Origin: Sphaerisporangium rufum
Lineage (GTDB): Bacteria; Actinomycetota; Actinomycetes; Streptosporangiales; Streptosporangiaceae
DNA length: 37,585 nt
Direction: 5' to 3'
Assembly (NCBI RefSeq): GCF_016863395.1
Contig: NZ_BOOU01000094.1
Span: 1-37,585 of the forward strand
Within the stretch, counting starts at the first letter, position 1. Every line of letters starts with the position of its first letter. A program made the translations under genes and the position numbers. A model generated the notes under the pieces. The model saw only the letters and a list, made by a program, of their open reading frames with translations. It did no database searches and had not been told where the DNA came from. Below, in pieces: positions 1 through 11,200 of the stretch.

Positions 1-2
1 AC

Positions 3-674
3 CTCAGCCAGATCAGCGGAGCCACGAAGATCGCGGATGGACTCGCCCAGGTGCTGCGGGCCGCCGTCGTGACCGATCCGCTGTTCGGCGGGGAGGGCGA
101 GCCGGTCGATCCCGGGCGGCTGCTCACTCCGGCCGCCGGGAAGCGGGCCCGGGTCTCGATCATCAGCTTCGTCGGGCTGCAGAGCGACGCCGAGCGGCAG
201 TCCTTCGTGAACCAGCTGCAGATGGCGCTGTTCGCCTGGATCAAGAAGCACCCGGCCGGCGACCGGCCGCTCGGCGGGCTGTTCGTCATGGACGAGGCGC
301 AGACCTTCGCCCCCTCGGGCGCCATGACCGCGTGCACCCAGAGCACCCTCGCGCTGGCCTCCCAGGCCCGTAAGTACGGGCTCGGCCTGGTGTTCGCGAC
401 CCAGGCCCCCAAGGGACTGCACAACCGGATCCCCGGCAACGCCGCCACCCAGTTCTACGGCCTGCTCAACGCCGACGTGCAGATCGAGGCCGCCAAGGCG
501 ATGGCCCGCGTCAAGGGCGGCAGCGCCGACGGCATCGGCTCGCTGCGCAGCGGCCAGTTCTACGTCGCGCCCGAGGGCGGGCGGTTCACCAAGGTGCGGA
601 CCCCGCTGTGCCTGACCCACCACCCCCGCGCCCCGCTAACCACCGAGGAGGTCATCACCCGGGCGACCCGCTGA
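3..674 (+). CDS. HerA/FtsK-like ATP-binding protein, C-terminal part
   Basis: The reading frame is open from the window edge, so the N-terminus and Walker A motif lie upstream. What remains is the C-terminal half of a RecA-fold ATPase of the HerA/VirD4 (DUF87) type. A hydrophobic strand leads into the Walker B-like stretch GGLFVMDEAQTF. It is followed by a QARKYGLGLVFATQAPKGL segment, the sensor/strand-4 region typical of DNA-pumping ATPases, and by a GNAATQFYGLLN stretch. The ending GGRFTKVRTPLCLTHHP resembles the short beta-strand tail of such proteins. Family members translocate along DNA, or act in conjugation or phage defence; the exact role cannot be read from this fragment. It ends with TGA, followed about 45 bases later by a hairpin terminator. 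Confidence 0.75.
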   Translation, partial: LSQISGATKIADGLAQVLRAAVVTDPLFGGEGEPVDPGRLLTPAAGKRARVSIISFVGLQSDAERQSFVNQLQMALFAWIKKHPAGDRPLGGLFVMDEAQTFAPSGAMTACTQSTLALASQARKYGLGLVFATQAPKGLHNRIPGNAATQFYGLLNADVQIEAAKAMARVKGGSADGIGSLRSGQFYVAPEGGRFTKVRTPLCLTHHPRAPLTTEEVITRATR

Positions 675-1047
675 CCGCCCCGCGATCCTGATGCGGCCAC
701 CTCACCGCGGAGGGCGCCGTCCGCCCGAAGCGTTCGTTCCGGGCGGACGTTCAGGCGGTCGCGCCGAGCCGTTGGCCGCATCGAGCGCCGCAGCCTGATC
801 CGCGCCGAGCTCAACGTGACCAGCCGGGCCCAGGCCGTGGTGCCGGGCTACGAGACGGCCCGGTCACGATCGGCGTCAACCGGACGTTCGGCGAGCATGC
901 GAAGGCATGGAACTACCACCTAGGTTTACAGCCGGACGGCTGCTACCGCCGCGGGTGGAGCCAAGATTCAATCCGGCGCCGAATGTACCACCGATCTTTC
1001 GCTGCCTACTTTCTGATCATCGGACAGATGGTGGGAGCGAGGTCGTG
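675..1047. other. Intergenic region, 373 bases without a convincing intact gene
   Basis: It holds a hairpin at 718-749. At about 778-849 a + frame reads RIERRSLIRAELNVTSRAQAV; its end resembles the last helix of a LuxR-type helix-turn-helix and may be a gene relic. A TACTTT hexamer at 1007-1012 could be the -10 of the next gene, but I see no good -35. Upstream in-frame starts (e.g. at 907) would extend the next protein with sequence unlike a signal peptide, so I leave this region noncoding. Confidence 0.4.
718..749 (+). terminator. Hairpin terminator after the ATPase gene
   Basis: A perfect 10-bp stem (CGTCCGCCCG pairing with CGGGCGGACG) closes a 12-base loop, about 45 bases after the ATPase stop codon. 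There is no T-tract, which is usual for actinomycete terminators. Confidence 0.6.
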
Positions 1048-4000
1048 ATGCTGATGGCGCTGGGTGACAAGGGCCGGTCAAGGCGCGCGTTGGCACAGGT
1101 TACGGCGGTGCTCGCCGTGCTGACCTGCCTGTACGCCGCCGGGCCGGAAGCGGTGGCCGCGAGCCCCGAGCCGCCGGCGCAGCCGCCCCCCGGCGCCTCG
1201 GCGACCGAGGCCGGCGCCTCGGCGCTGGCACGTTCGTCGGGACGGCCCGTGGAGGTGCTGTCGCAGCGAGGTGAGCACCGCACGGTGAACGCCCTGCCGA
1301 GCGGCTCGTTCGAGGTGACCGATCAGCTGCGGCCGGTGCGTACGCGCCGGGACGGGCATTGGGTCGGCATCGACACCACGCTGCGGCGGGACGGCTCCAG
1401 CCTCGTCCCTGGCGCGACCACCGTCGACCTGCGGTTGTCGGGCGGCGGGCAGGAGCCGCTGGTACGGATGTCGCGGGCGGGCCGGGAGCTGGCGCTGTCC
1501 TGGCCGGGCCCGCTTCCCGAACCGGTTCTGGACGGCGACACCGCCGTCTACCAGGGCGTACTTGGCAGCGACGTCGATCTGCGCGTACGAGCGCTGCCGG
1601 ACGGCTTCGCGCACACCCTGGTGATCAAGACCGCCGCGGCGGCCAGGGATCCGCGGCTGGCCCGGTTGGCCTTCGGCCTGGACTCCGCCCGCCTGTCGGT
1701 GGACCGGGACGCCACCGGCGTGCTGCGCGCCAAGGACACCGGCACCGGCGAGGCCGTGTTCGAGGCGCCGTCCCCGGTCATGTGGGACTCCTCGCCGGCC
1801 GCGGGTGCGCTGACCACCGCGCGCGAGCGGGACCTCGGCAAGGGCCCCGCCGAGGGTTCCCGCACGGCCAAGGTGCGGGTCGGCCTCGGGGGGCGGCAAC
1901 TGGCGCTGATCCCGGACCAGGGGTTGCTGACCTCACCGGCCACCACCTTCCCCGTTTACGTGGACCCGGTGTGGCAGACCAGCGCGGCCTACTACTGGGG
2001 GATGGTCTCCTCGGGCTATCCCAGCGAGAACTACCCGAAGTTCAACGGCAACGCCACCGAGGGCATGGGCCGCTGCGAGGTCGCCAAGGACGGCCGGTGC
2101 GTGAAGAACCAGACCAAGCGGCTCTTCTACCGGATGAAGCTGCCCTCCATCAAGGGCAAGTACATCGAATCGGCCGAGTTCGTGGCCTACGAGACCGCGG
2201 CCTATGACTGCCACAACTCCACCTCGGTGCAGCTGTGGCGGGCCGGCACGCTGACCTCGGGGGCGACCTGGAACAACACCGGCGACGCCTGGCTTGAGCA
2301 TCTGGCCTCGCGCGATGTGGCCTACTGCTCGCGGGCGCCGGTCGAGTTCGGCGGGTCCAAGCTCCGCGCCAACGTGCAGAGCGCGGTGAACAAGGGGTAC
2401 TCGACCATCACCTTCGGGTTGAAGGCCTACAGCGAGAGTTCGATGACGTGGTGGAAGCGCTTCGCCGATGACGCATACCTGCGCATCCAGTACAACCGGC
2501 CACCGAACCAGCCGAGCACCGGGTCCATGTTCGCCAGCCCCGGAACCAAATGCGTGGCCTCCGGCGAGGCCCAGTGGGTCAACGACCTGTCCATCCTGTA
2601 CGCCTACCTCTCCGACCCCGATTCCGAGGACGCCAAGAAGGTCCAGGGCCAGTTCACGCTGCACTGGGCCGACAAGGCCGACGGTTCGGACTGGGGGGCC
2701 AAGTGGACCTCGGCCCTGACGCCGGCGCTGACCACGGGCAGCAGGCACCAGATCAAGCTTCCCGCGTCCATCCCGCAGAAGAAACGCATCGGCTGGGGGG
2801 TACGGGCGTGGGACGGTGTCCAGTGGGGCCCGTGGAGCTACGACGGCGCGCAGACCGGCTGCTACTTCTACTACGACCCGTCAGTGCCCGCCGCGCCGTC
2901 GGTGTCGTCGGCCGAGTACCCCGGTGACCAGAGCTGGCACGGCGGCGTCGGCGACGCCGGCGCCTTCACCATCAGCGACCCGGCCAAGGCCGCGGCCCGC
3001 TACGAGTTGAGGCTCAACGGCGCCGCGCTGAGCACGGTGACCACGACCGGCGGCGCGGCGCGTCAGGTCGCGGTGGCGCCGGACCGGTCGGGCCCCAACC
3101 TGCTGACCGTCCAGGCGTTCACCCAGGCCGGGCAGAACAGCGCACCGACCACCTACGAGTTCTGGGCCAGGGCGGGCGCGGACGCCGCGGCCCGGTTCAC
3201 GCTGGACGAGGCCGCGGGCGCGACGACCGTGGCGGGCACCGGCCCGGGCACGGCGGCCTACGTGCGTGGCGGGGCCACGCTGGGCGCCGCGGGCCAGGAG
3301 GGCACCGCGCTCACCCTCGACGGCGCGAGCGGCTACGCCGAGACGAACCTGCCGGTGCTGCGCACGCAGGAGAGCTTCACCGTCTCCGCGTGGGTCAGAC
3401 CGGCGGCTCTCGGGATGGTCAACGCGCTGGCCCAGGACGGAGCCCACCAAAGTGGATTCCAGCTCGGCATCAACCCGTCCGGGCAGCCGGAGTTCAAGAT
3501 GCCCGGCGCCGACACCGCCGGGGACGGTGGCGGCGTCTGGTATTCCGCGATGGCGGGCGGCGGCCTTCCACTGGACACCTGGACGCACCTCACCGGCGTC
3601 TACGACCAGCCCGCCGGTCAGCTGCGCCTCTATGTGGGCGGGCGGCTCGCGGGCACGGCCGGCGGAGTGAGAGCGTGGCAGGCAGCGGGTGCGCTGCAGA
3701 TCGGCCGCAGCAAGTACAACGACGCACAGGTCAATCAGTGGCCCGGCGGCATCGACGAGATCAAGCTGTACCAGCGGGCGGTGTCGGACCAGGAGGCCGA
3801 GCAACTCGCGGCGGGCGCGAGCCCGTCCGGCCTGGCCGCGTACTGGCCGCTGGACGAGGAAGCCGGGGCCGGCCGCGTCCACGGTCCCGCCGCCGCCGTC
3901 CAGGCCGCGCTGAATGGCGGCGCGACGCTCGGGCAGGACGGGCAGGACGGCACGGCGCTGCGGCTGGACGGCTCCACCGGCCACGCCGCCACCACCGGCC

Positions 4001-5169
4001 CGGTCGTGGACACCACCAAGAGCTTCTCGGTGTCGGCATGGGTGCGCCTGGAGACCGGCGCGCTGGACAAGAACTACACGGCGCTCTCCCAGGACGGCCT
4101 GCGCAAGAGCGGCTTCTACCTCAAGTACGACGGCGGCCTCAAGAAGTGGGTGTTCGCGAAAGCCAAGACCGACACCGACGAGAGCGGCTGGTACCAGGCG
4201 GTCTCCAAAGCGACACCGGCCGCGAACTCCTGGACGCACCTGGTCGGCGTCTACGACGCCGTCACCCGAAAGCTGAACATCTACGTCAACGGCGACCAGG
4301 GCACCGACAGCGGCCCGCTCGACGCGGTGTGGCACGCCGGCGGCGGATTGCAGATCGGCCGCAGCAAGTGGCTGGGCGGCTACGTTGACCAACTGCCCGG
4401 CGTGCTGGACGACGTCCGCATCTACGACCGGGTGCTGGGCCCGACCGAGGCCGAGGAACTCGTCACCCAGCACCCCGTGGTCAAGGGACGCTGGAAGCTC
4501 AACATCGGTGGCGAGGGCGAGCCCGCGGGGGCCCAGAACCTCACGCTCCAGGGCGGCGCCGTCATCGACCACGCCGCGGGCTTCCGCTACATCTCCAGCG
4601 CGGGACTGCTGCTCAACGGCACCACGGCCTACGCCGAGACGGCCACCCCGCCGCTGCGGACCGGCGAGAGCTTCACGGTGGCCGGGTGGATACGCAACAT
4701 GGGCCGCCCGCAGACCGCCAGGACCGTGTTCTCGCAGGCAGGAGTGAACGCCAACGCCTTCGCCCTGCGCTACGTTCCGGACCCGGCCGACCCCGACGCC
4801 GGTGGCTGGCGGTTCCAGATGCGTAATGCCGACTCCACCGCGGCCGCCGAACTGCGCCAGGCCGAGCATTCGGGCTTCACCGAGTCGGACTGGGACCACC
4901 TCGCCATCGTCTACGACGCGCTCCGCGATCGGATGAGCCTGTATGTCAACGGCCAGCTTGAGGAGACCTCGCTCGGCGTCTCCCAGGAGGACCAGGTGCT
5001 CGGGTTCACCGCGACCGGCGGCGGGCTGCAGGTCGGCCGCGACAGGTTCGGCGGCGAGTTCTGGCCGGACGCCATCGACGACGTGTGGGCCTACCAGGGC
5101 GCGCTCAACAAGGAACAGGTCGAGATGCTGGCCGTTGGCGGCGAACTCGACACCGCCTCCGGCCCCTGA
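1048..5169 (+). CDS. Secreted DNRLRE / triple LamG-domain protein
   Basis: This is a predicted exoprotein of 1373 residues. I chose ATG 1048 because a GGGAGCGAGG Shine-Dalgarno-like stretch lies just upstream and the protein then begins with a basic n-region and a hydrophobic core ending in AVAAS, a Sec signal peptide. Residues ~310-480 resemble a DNRLRE domain (extended strands, TSGATWNNTGDAW motif) with several Cys that could form disulfides. Residues ~490-705 look like two fibronectin-III-like modules. Three concanavalin-fold LamG domains follow at ~711-915, ~926-1140 and ~1147-1366. Each shows the TGESFTVxxWxR, TWTHLxGVYD, LYVNG and LQIGRS elements. LamG modules usually bind glycans or proteins; no catalytic motif is visible. 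Only 88 bases separate it from rhs with no terminator between, so the two are probably co-transcribed and may act together at the cell surface. Confidence 0.85.
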   Translation: MLMALGDKGRSRRALAQVTAVLAVLTCLYAAGPEAVAASPEPPAQPPPGASATEAGASALARSSGRPVEVLSQRGEHRTVNALPSGSFEVTDQLRPVRTRRDGHWVGIDTTLRRDGSSLVPGATTVDLRLSGGGQEPLVRMSRAGRELALSWPGPLPEPVLDGDTAVYQGVLGSDVDLRVRALPDGFAHTLVIKTAAAARDPRLARLAFGLDSARLSVDRDATGVLRAKDTGTGEAVFEAPSPVMWDSSPAAGALTTARERDLGKGPAEGSRTAKVRVGLGGRQLALIPDQGLLTSPATTFPVYVDPVWQTSAAYYWGMVSSGYPSENYPKFNGNATEGMGRCEVAKDGRCVKNQTKRLFYRMKLPSIKGKYIESAEFVAYETAAYDCHNSTSVQLWRAGTLTSGATWNNTGDAWLEHLASRDVAYCSRAPVEFGGSKLRANVQSAVNKGYSTITFGLKAYSESSMTWWKRFADDAYLRIQYNRPPNQPSTGSMFASPGTKCVASGEAQWVNDLSILYAYLSDPDSEDAKKVQGQFTLHWADKADGSDWGAKWTSALTPALTTGSRHQIKLPASIPQKKRIGWGVRAWDGVQWGPWSYDGAQTGCYFYYDPSVPAAPSVSSAEYPGDQSWHGGVGDAGAFTISDPAKAAARYELRLNGAALSTVTTTGGAARQVAVAPDRSGPNLLTVQAFTQAGQNSAPTTYEFWARAGADAAARFTLDEAAGATTVAGTGPGTAAYVRGGATLGAAGQEGTALTLDGASGYAETNLPVLRTQESFTVSAWVRPAALGMVNALAQDGAHQSGFQLGINPSGQPEFKMPGADTAGDGGGVWYSAMAGGGLPLDTWTHLTGVYDQPAGQLRLYVGGRLAGTAGGVRAWQAAGALQIGRSKYNDAQVNQWPGGIDEIKLYQRAVSDQEAEQLAAGASPSGLAAYWPLDEEAGAGRVHGPAAAVQAALNGGATLGQDGQDGTALRLDGSTGHAATTGPVVDTTKSFSVSAWVRLETGALDKNYTALSQDGLRKSGFYLKYDGGLKKWVFAKAKTDTDESGWYQAVSKATPAANSWTHLVGVYDAVTRKLNIYVNGDQGTDSGPLDAVWHAGGGLQIGRSKWLGGYVDQLPGVLDDVRIYDRVLGPTEAEELVTQHPVVKGRWKLNIGGEGEPAGAQNLTLQGGAVIDHAAGFRYISSAGLLLNGTTAYAETATPPLRTGESFTVAGWIRNMGRPQTARTVFSQAGVNANAFALRYVPDPADPDAGGWRFQMRNADSTAAAELRQAEHSGFTESDWDHLAIVYDALRDRMSLYVNGQLEETSLGVSQEDQVLGFTATGGGLQVGRDRFGGEFWPDAIDDVWAYQGALNKEQVEMLAVGGELDTASGP

Positions 5170-5201
5170 CCGTAGGTGATCCCCTGCTTGTGGAGGTCGT
5201 G

Positions 5202-5261
5202 ATGAAGGTGAACCTCGAGCCCGTGCGCCCGTGCGCTGTCACGCGGGGGTGTGCCGGATGA
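5202..5261 (+). CDS. Possible 19-codon leader ORF coupled to rhs
   Basis: ATG 5202 is preceded by GGAGG at 5192-5196 and opens the peptide MKVNLEPVRPCAVTRGCAG. Its TGA overlaps the ATG of the rhs gene (ATGA at 5258-5261), the usual sign of translational coupling. The 12 bases GAGGTCGTGATG around its start (5193-5204) are identical to those around the start of the upstream LamG gene (1039-1050), which supports real initiation here. The peptide has two Cys and resembles nothing I recognise. Translation has not been shown, and an inert upstream ORF is the alternative. Confidence 0.4.
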   Translation: MKVNLEPVRPCAVTRGCAG

Positions 5262-8200
5262 AGAAGATCCTGACCCGGCGGCGCCCGCGTGGCGCGGGTG
5301 TAGTCCGGAGCGGCCGTCCGAGACGGATCCCGCCGTCCGGCCGCCTGTCCCGGGCGGTCGCCGCGGGGATGGCCGCCGCGCTGACGGTGACGCTGTCACC
5401 GCCCGCGCCCGCCGCGGCCGCGGGCCCCGGCCGCCCAAAGGTGGATCAGCCCGAACGGACGGTCTCGGGCCGTGATCTCTCCGCCAGGCCGCGTCGCTCC
5501 GAGCCCGTCGGCGCGCCGCCGCCCGCGCCGATCGACTGGCCGGCGGCCGACGTCGCGGAAGCCGACGTGCCCGGGCGGGGTGCCGTCCGGGCCGGGACCC
5601 TGCCGATCTCGCTGCTGCCCCCCGCCGGCGCCGGGACTCGAGCCGGACGCGTACGCGTGCGGCTGCTGGACCGTACGGCCGGGCACCGCGCGGGAGCCGA
5701 CGGGATCGCCTTCACCGTGGCCTCCAGTGACGGGCAGACCACCGGCCGGGTCGGCGTCCGCCTGGACTACGGAAGGTTCGCGCAGGCCTACGGCGGCTCG
5801 TACGGATCCCGGCTGCGCCTGTGGCGGCTGCCGTCGTGCGCGCTGACCAGCCCGGGGCTGCCGCGATGCGCCAACGCGGCGCCGCTGCGCGCACGAAACG
5901 ACGCGGCGGCGCGCACGCTGACCACAGAGGTGGACGCCGAGCCCGGCGGCACGCTGCTGGTGGCCGCCGCGGGCGAGTCGGGCTCCCAGGGCGACTACAG
6001 CGCGACGTCGTTGTCGGCCTCGGCCACCTGGGAGATGGGCGGCAACTCCGGCGAGTTCACCTGGTCCTACCCGATGCGGGTGCCGCCCGTCCCCGGCGAG
6101 TTACAGCCCGAGCTGGCCATCACGTACTCCTCCGGCAGCGTGGACGGGCGGACCGGCAACACCAACGCACAGCCGTCCTGGGTCGGCGAGGGATTCGACC
6201 TGTGGCCCGGCTACATCGAGCGCCGCTACAAGTCGTGCGAGGACGACGGTGTCGCGAAGGACGAGTTCGGCAACCACCCGGGCGACCAATGCTGGGGCTA
6301 CGACAACGCGACGGTCACCTGGAACGGCAAGGGCGGAGAGCTGATCAAAGCCGCTGACGGCACCTGGCGGACCAAGTTCGACGACGGCACGGTGTTCGAG
6401 AAGCTCACCGGCGCGACCAACGGGGACGATGACGGGGAGCACTGGAAGGCCACCACGGTCGACGGCACCCAGTATTACTTCGGGCTCAACCGCATGCCCG
6501 GCTGGGCGTCCGGCGATCCGGAGAGCGACTCGGCGTGGACGGCACCGGTGTTCGGTGACGACTCCGGCGAACCGTGTCACAAATCCAGCGGGTTCGCCTC
6601 CTCCTGGTGCCAGCAGGCCCATCGGTGGAATCTGGACTTCATCGTGGACCCCGACGGCAACGCCATCACCTACACGTACGGCAAGGAGACCAACCACTAC
6701 GGCCGCAACCTGAAGGCCGACGACGAGACCCCGTACACGCGCGGTGGCCACCTCAAGTCGATCTCCTACGGGCTGCGCAAGAACGATCTGTTCGCCGCCG
6801 CTCCCGCCCGGGTGCTGTTCACCACGTCCGAGCGGTGCCTGCCCGACGCGTCGTTCGCCTGCGAACCCGACAAGATCGGCGACAAGCCGCAGTACTGGTG
6901 GGACGTACCCTGGGACCTGCACTGTGACGCCGGGCAGGAGTGCAAGGGCAGCCACGGCGCGGTCACTCCCACCTTCTGGTCGCGTAAGCGCCTGACCAAG
7001 GTGACCACCCAGGTCATCAAGGCCGACGGCACCGGATATCGTGACGTGGACTCCTGGTCGCTCGGCCACACCTGGGGGCTGGCCGACGTGGAGCGCGACC
7101 TGCTGCTGTCCCAGATCCAGCACACGGGGCACGTCGGCGGCACGCCGGTGACGCTGCCGAAGGTCTCCTTCACCCATGTGCAGCTGCCCAACCGGCTCGA
7201 CCGGACCGGCGACGACATCCTCGCCTACATCCGCTACCGCCTCGGCGCGATCTACGACGAGTCCGGCGGGCAGCTCGACATCGCCTACTCGGGCGCCGAC
7301 TGCTCGCTGTCCGACCTGCCCACTCCCGAGACCAACACCAAGCGGTGCTTCCCCGTCATCTGGAAGCCGCCGGGCCACGAGGACGAGATCACCGACTGGT
7401 TCCACAGGTACGTGGTGACCTCGGTGACCAGAATCGACCGCACCGGCCTGGCGCCCGACATGAGAACCGGCTATGAATACCTCGGCGGCGCGGCCTGGCA
7501 CTTCGACGACGATGACGGCCTGACCAGGGAGAAGCACAAAACCTGGTCGCAATGGCGCGGCTACGGCCAGGTCCGGACGCTGACCGGTACGGCGGCCAGG
7601 TCCGAAACGTTCTACCTGCGCGGCATGGACGGCGACCGCAAGAGCAGGAGCGGCGGGAGCAAGTCGGTGACGGTGCCGGACGGCGAGGGCGGCACGTACA
7701 CCGACCACGACGCGCTGTCGGGGTTCGCGCTGAAGACCGTCGAGTACACGGGGCAGGGCGGGACGGTGCACGCCAAGACCGTCCGGACCCCGTGGCGGGT
7801 CACGACCGCGACCCGCACCCGATCGTGGGGCACCACCACGGCCGAGATGACCGCCCCCGCCACCGAGCGCACCTGGACGGCCAAGGACGGAGGCGGCTGG
7901 ACCGAGACCAGAACCGACACCGCGCACGAGGGATCCGGGCCCGGCATCGGGCGGGCGATCCGCGTCAACGACCTCGGCGACCTCACCACCTCCGCCGACG
8001 ACCGGTGCACCCGTACCACCTATGCCGACAACGTCGCCGCGCACCTGGTGTCCCTGCCCGCGCGGGTAGAGACCGTCGCGGCCGCCTGCACGGCGAGCGT
8101 CGACCGCGCCAAGGATGTCATCTCCGACATCAGAACGTATTACGACAACGGCGCGCTCGGGGCCGCGCCGAGCCGGGGCGATCCCACCAAGGTCGAGGAG

Positions 8201-11200
8201 ATCGCCTCCCATGACGGGACGAAGGCCACCTACGCTACCGAAAAGCAGGTGACGTACGACGGCTACGGCCGTCCCGTCGAGGCGACCAACGCGCTGGGGC
8301 AGACCAGCACCACCGCCTACACCGACGCGCGCGGCCTGACCACGAAGGTGACGACCACCAGCCCGCCCGCCAAGCCGGGCGACGCCTCCACGGCGCTGGT
8401 CACCGTCCAGGAACTCGACCCCTCCTGGGGGCAGCAGACCGCGGAGATCGACGCCAACGGGCTGCGTACCGAACGGGTCTACGACGGCCTCGGCCGGCTG
8501 CGCCAGGTGTGGCTGCCCGACCGCTCCAAAGACGGCAACCCCTTCCCCAACTACGAGTTCGACTACCGGGTCGCCGATGACAAGATCGTCGCGGTCACCA
8601 CCAAGACGCTCACCGCCACCGGCGGCCAGCGGATCGCCGGGATCGAACTGCTCGACGGCTGGCTCCGCACCCGGCAGACGCAGGCGCCGGGCCCCACCGG
8701 CCGCCTGATCACCGACACCATCTACGACGACCGCGGCCTCGTCGCCAGGACCAACGACGCCTACCCCGCCTCAGGAGTCCCCGAGCCGGTGCTGTTCGGC
8801 GTGCTCACCCCCGGCGACATCGAGTCCCAGACGCGGACCGAGTACGACGGACTGGGCCGCAAGACCCTCGAACGGCTGATGGCCGGCAACGGCTCCCAGC
8901 CCGAACAGGAGAAATGGCGCACCACGTACAGCTACGGCGGCGGCAACCGCACCTCCGTCACGCCGCCGCAGGGCGGCACCCCCACCGCGGAGATCACCGA
9001 CGCTCGCGGTCAGGTGATCGAGCGCCGCCAGTACAAGGCCGCCGGACAGTACGACTCCATCCGCTACACCTACACCCCGACCGGCGAACCGGCCTCGGTG
9101 ACCGACCCTTCGGGCAACACCTGGACCACCACCTACGACCTGCGCGGGCGCAAGATCAAGACAGTTGATCCCGACAAGGGCCCGACCTCCTACACCTACG
9201 ACGACCTCGACAGGGAGACCTCGGTCACCGACGCCCGCGGCAGGAAGACCGTCACCGCCTACGACGGGCTCGGCCGCAGGACCGACACGCGCGACGGTTC
9301 GGCCACCGGCACCAGGCTCACCTCGTTCACCTACGACTCCGTCCCCCTGGGCAAGGGCAAGCCGGCGACCGCCACCCGCCACCACGCGGGCGCGGACTAC
9401 ACCAGCGAGGTCCGCCACTACGACCGGCTCGGGCGCGCCGACGTGAACGCCGTCACGATCCCCTCGGCTCAGGGCACCCTGGCGGGCACCTACGTCTTCT
9501 CCACGTCCTACAACCTGGACGGCACCGTCCAAGGGACGGGACTGCCCGCGGCCGGCGGCCTGGCGGCGGAGAACCTCGTCTCCACCTACGACGACTTCCT
9601 GCGGCCGGTCCGCCTGACCGGCAACCTCGGCACCTACGTGGGTGCCACCGACTACACGCCCACCGGCAAGCTCATGATGCTCGAGTTCGGCGCGACCACG
9701 GGCAAACGCGCCTGGCAGACCTTCACCTACGAGTGGGCGACCCAGCGGCCCGCGACCACCCGTACGCTGCGGGAGAACGTCAGCGGCAGCGATCGGGACG
9801 CCACCTACCGCTATGACGACGCCGGGAACATCCGCTCCATCGCCGACGCCTCGCGGGACGGAGCCGACACCCAGTGCTTCTCCTATGACGCGTTGCGCCG
9901 GCTCACCGAGGCATGGACCCAGACCACGGCCACCTGCGACGCGGCTCCTCCCGCCACGGTCGCCGGTGGCCCCGCCCCCTACTGGCAGACCTTCGGCTAC
10001 GACACCGCGGGCAACCGCGTCTCCGAGACGCGCCACGGCGTCGCCGGACAGCCCGACACCGTCCGCAGCTACACCTACAGCCCAGCGGGCCAGGGCAACC
10101 GCCTGACCAAGATCGTCCAAAGCGGTGCGGGCGGTAGCCGCACCGACACCTACGCCTACGACGACACCGGCAACACCATCACGCGCACCGTGGGCGGTAC
10201 GACCCAGACCTTCGACTGGGACGTCCAGGGCCGGCTCTCGAACATCGCCGGGAACGGCGCGGCGGTCGAGTTGGTCTACGACGCCGACGGCAACCGCCTG
10301 ATCAGAAAGGACGCGACCGCGGCCACCCTCTACCTGCCGGGTACCGAGGTCCGCCTGAGCGCCGGCACGACGACCGCCACACGCTACTACACCCACGCGG
10401 GCCGGACCGTCGCCCTGCGCACCACGACCGGCGTCAGCTACCTGACGGAGGATCACCAGGGCACCGCCCAGATCGCGATCGACGCCCAGACCCAGCAGAG
10501 CCGGGCGCGCAGGCTGGCCCCCTTCGGTGCCGAGCGGAGCGCCCCGCCCGCCTGGCCGGGAGAGAAGGGCTTCGTAGGCGGCACGAAGGACCCCGCCGGT
10601 CTCGTGCAACTCGGAGTGCGCGAATACGACCCGGACACCGGCAGGTTCATCTCCGTGGACCCGGTACTGGACCTGACCGACGCGCAGCAGATGAACGGCT
10701 ACACCTATGCCGACAGCAGCCCGGTCACCAATTCCGATCCCGACGGCAAGCTGTGCCGGCGGGTCAACGGGGACATGGAGTGCTCGAACGGCGATGGAGT
10801 CGTCCGCGTTCCCACCAAGCGCGGCTACAAGGTCATCGGGCCGTCCGGGCCACCGTGCTATCTGGTTCCCCGGGCCTGTGGCTGGTCGCCGAGCATTCCC
10901 CACTACCGGACGGCCCTGCCCCCCCGTACGAGCATGAAGCCCCCCATCCCGGCGCTGCAGCCCTACGTCACTCCGCCCCCTCCCAGCTTCATGGGCAGCC
11001 TCCTGGACAAGGACACCCTGCGCAACCCGCTCTTCTACGGCTCGTTGGGCAGCGCCGAACTCGCCGAACTGCTCAAGCTGCTCGGGCTGGGCAGCGTCAA
11101 GATGGAGGACAAGCTTCTGGCGGGGCTCGGGCTGAGCAAGCAGCAGGTGGAAGCCCTGAGAAAGGTGTTCGAGCTGGCCCCCAGGGAGGAGCCCAAGACG

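Noticed and set aside
907-1047. Upstream extension of the LamG protein to ATG 907
   Set aside because: The extension has no signal-peptide character and no ribosome site; ATG 1048 has both a Shine-Dalgarno sequence and a signal peptide.
2881-4899. A 670-codon minus-strand open frame antisense to the LamG domains
   Set aside because: It is a GC-bias shadow; the + strand has three matching LamG domains in one frame.
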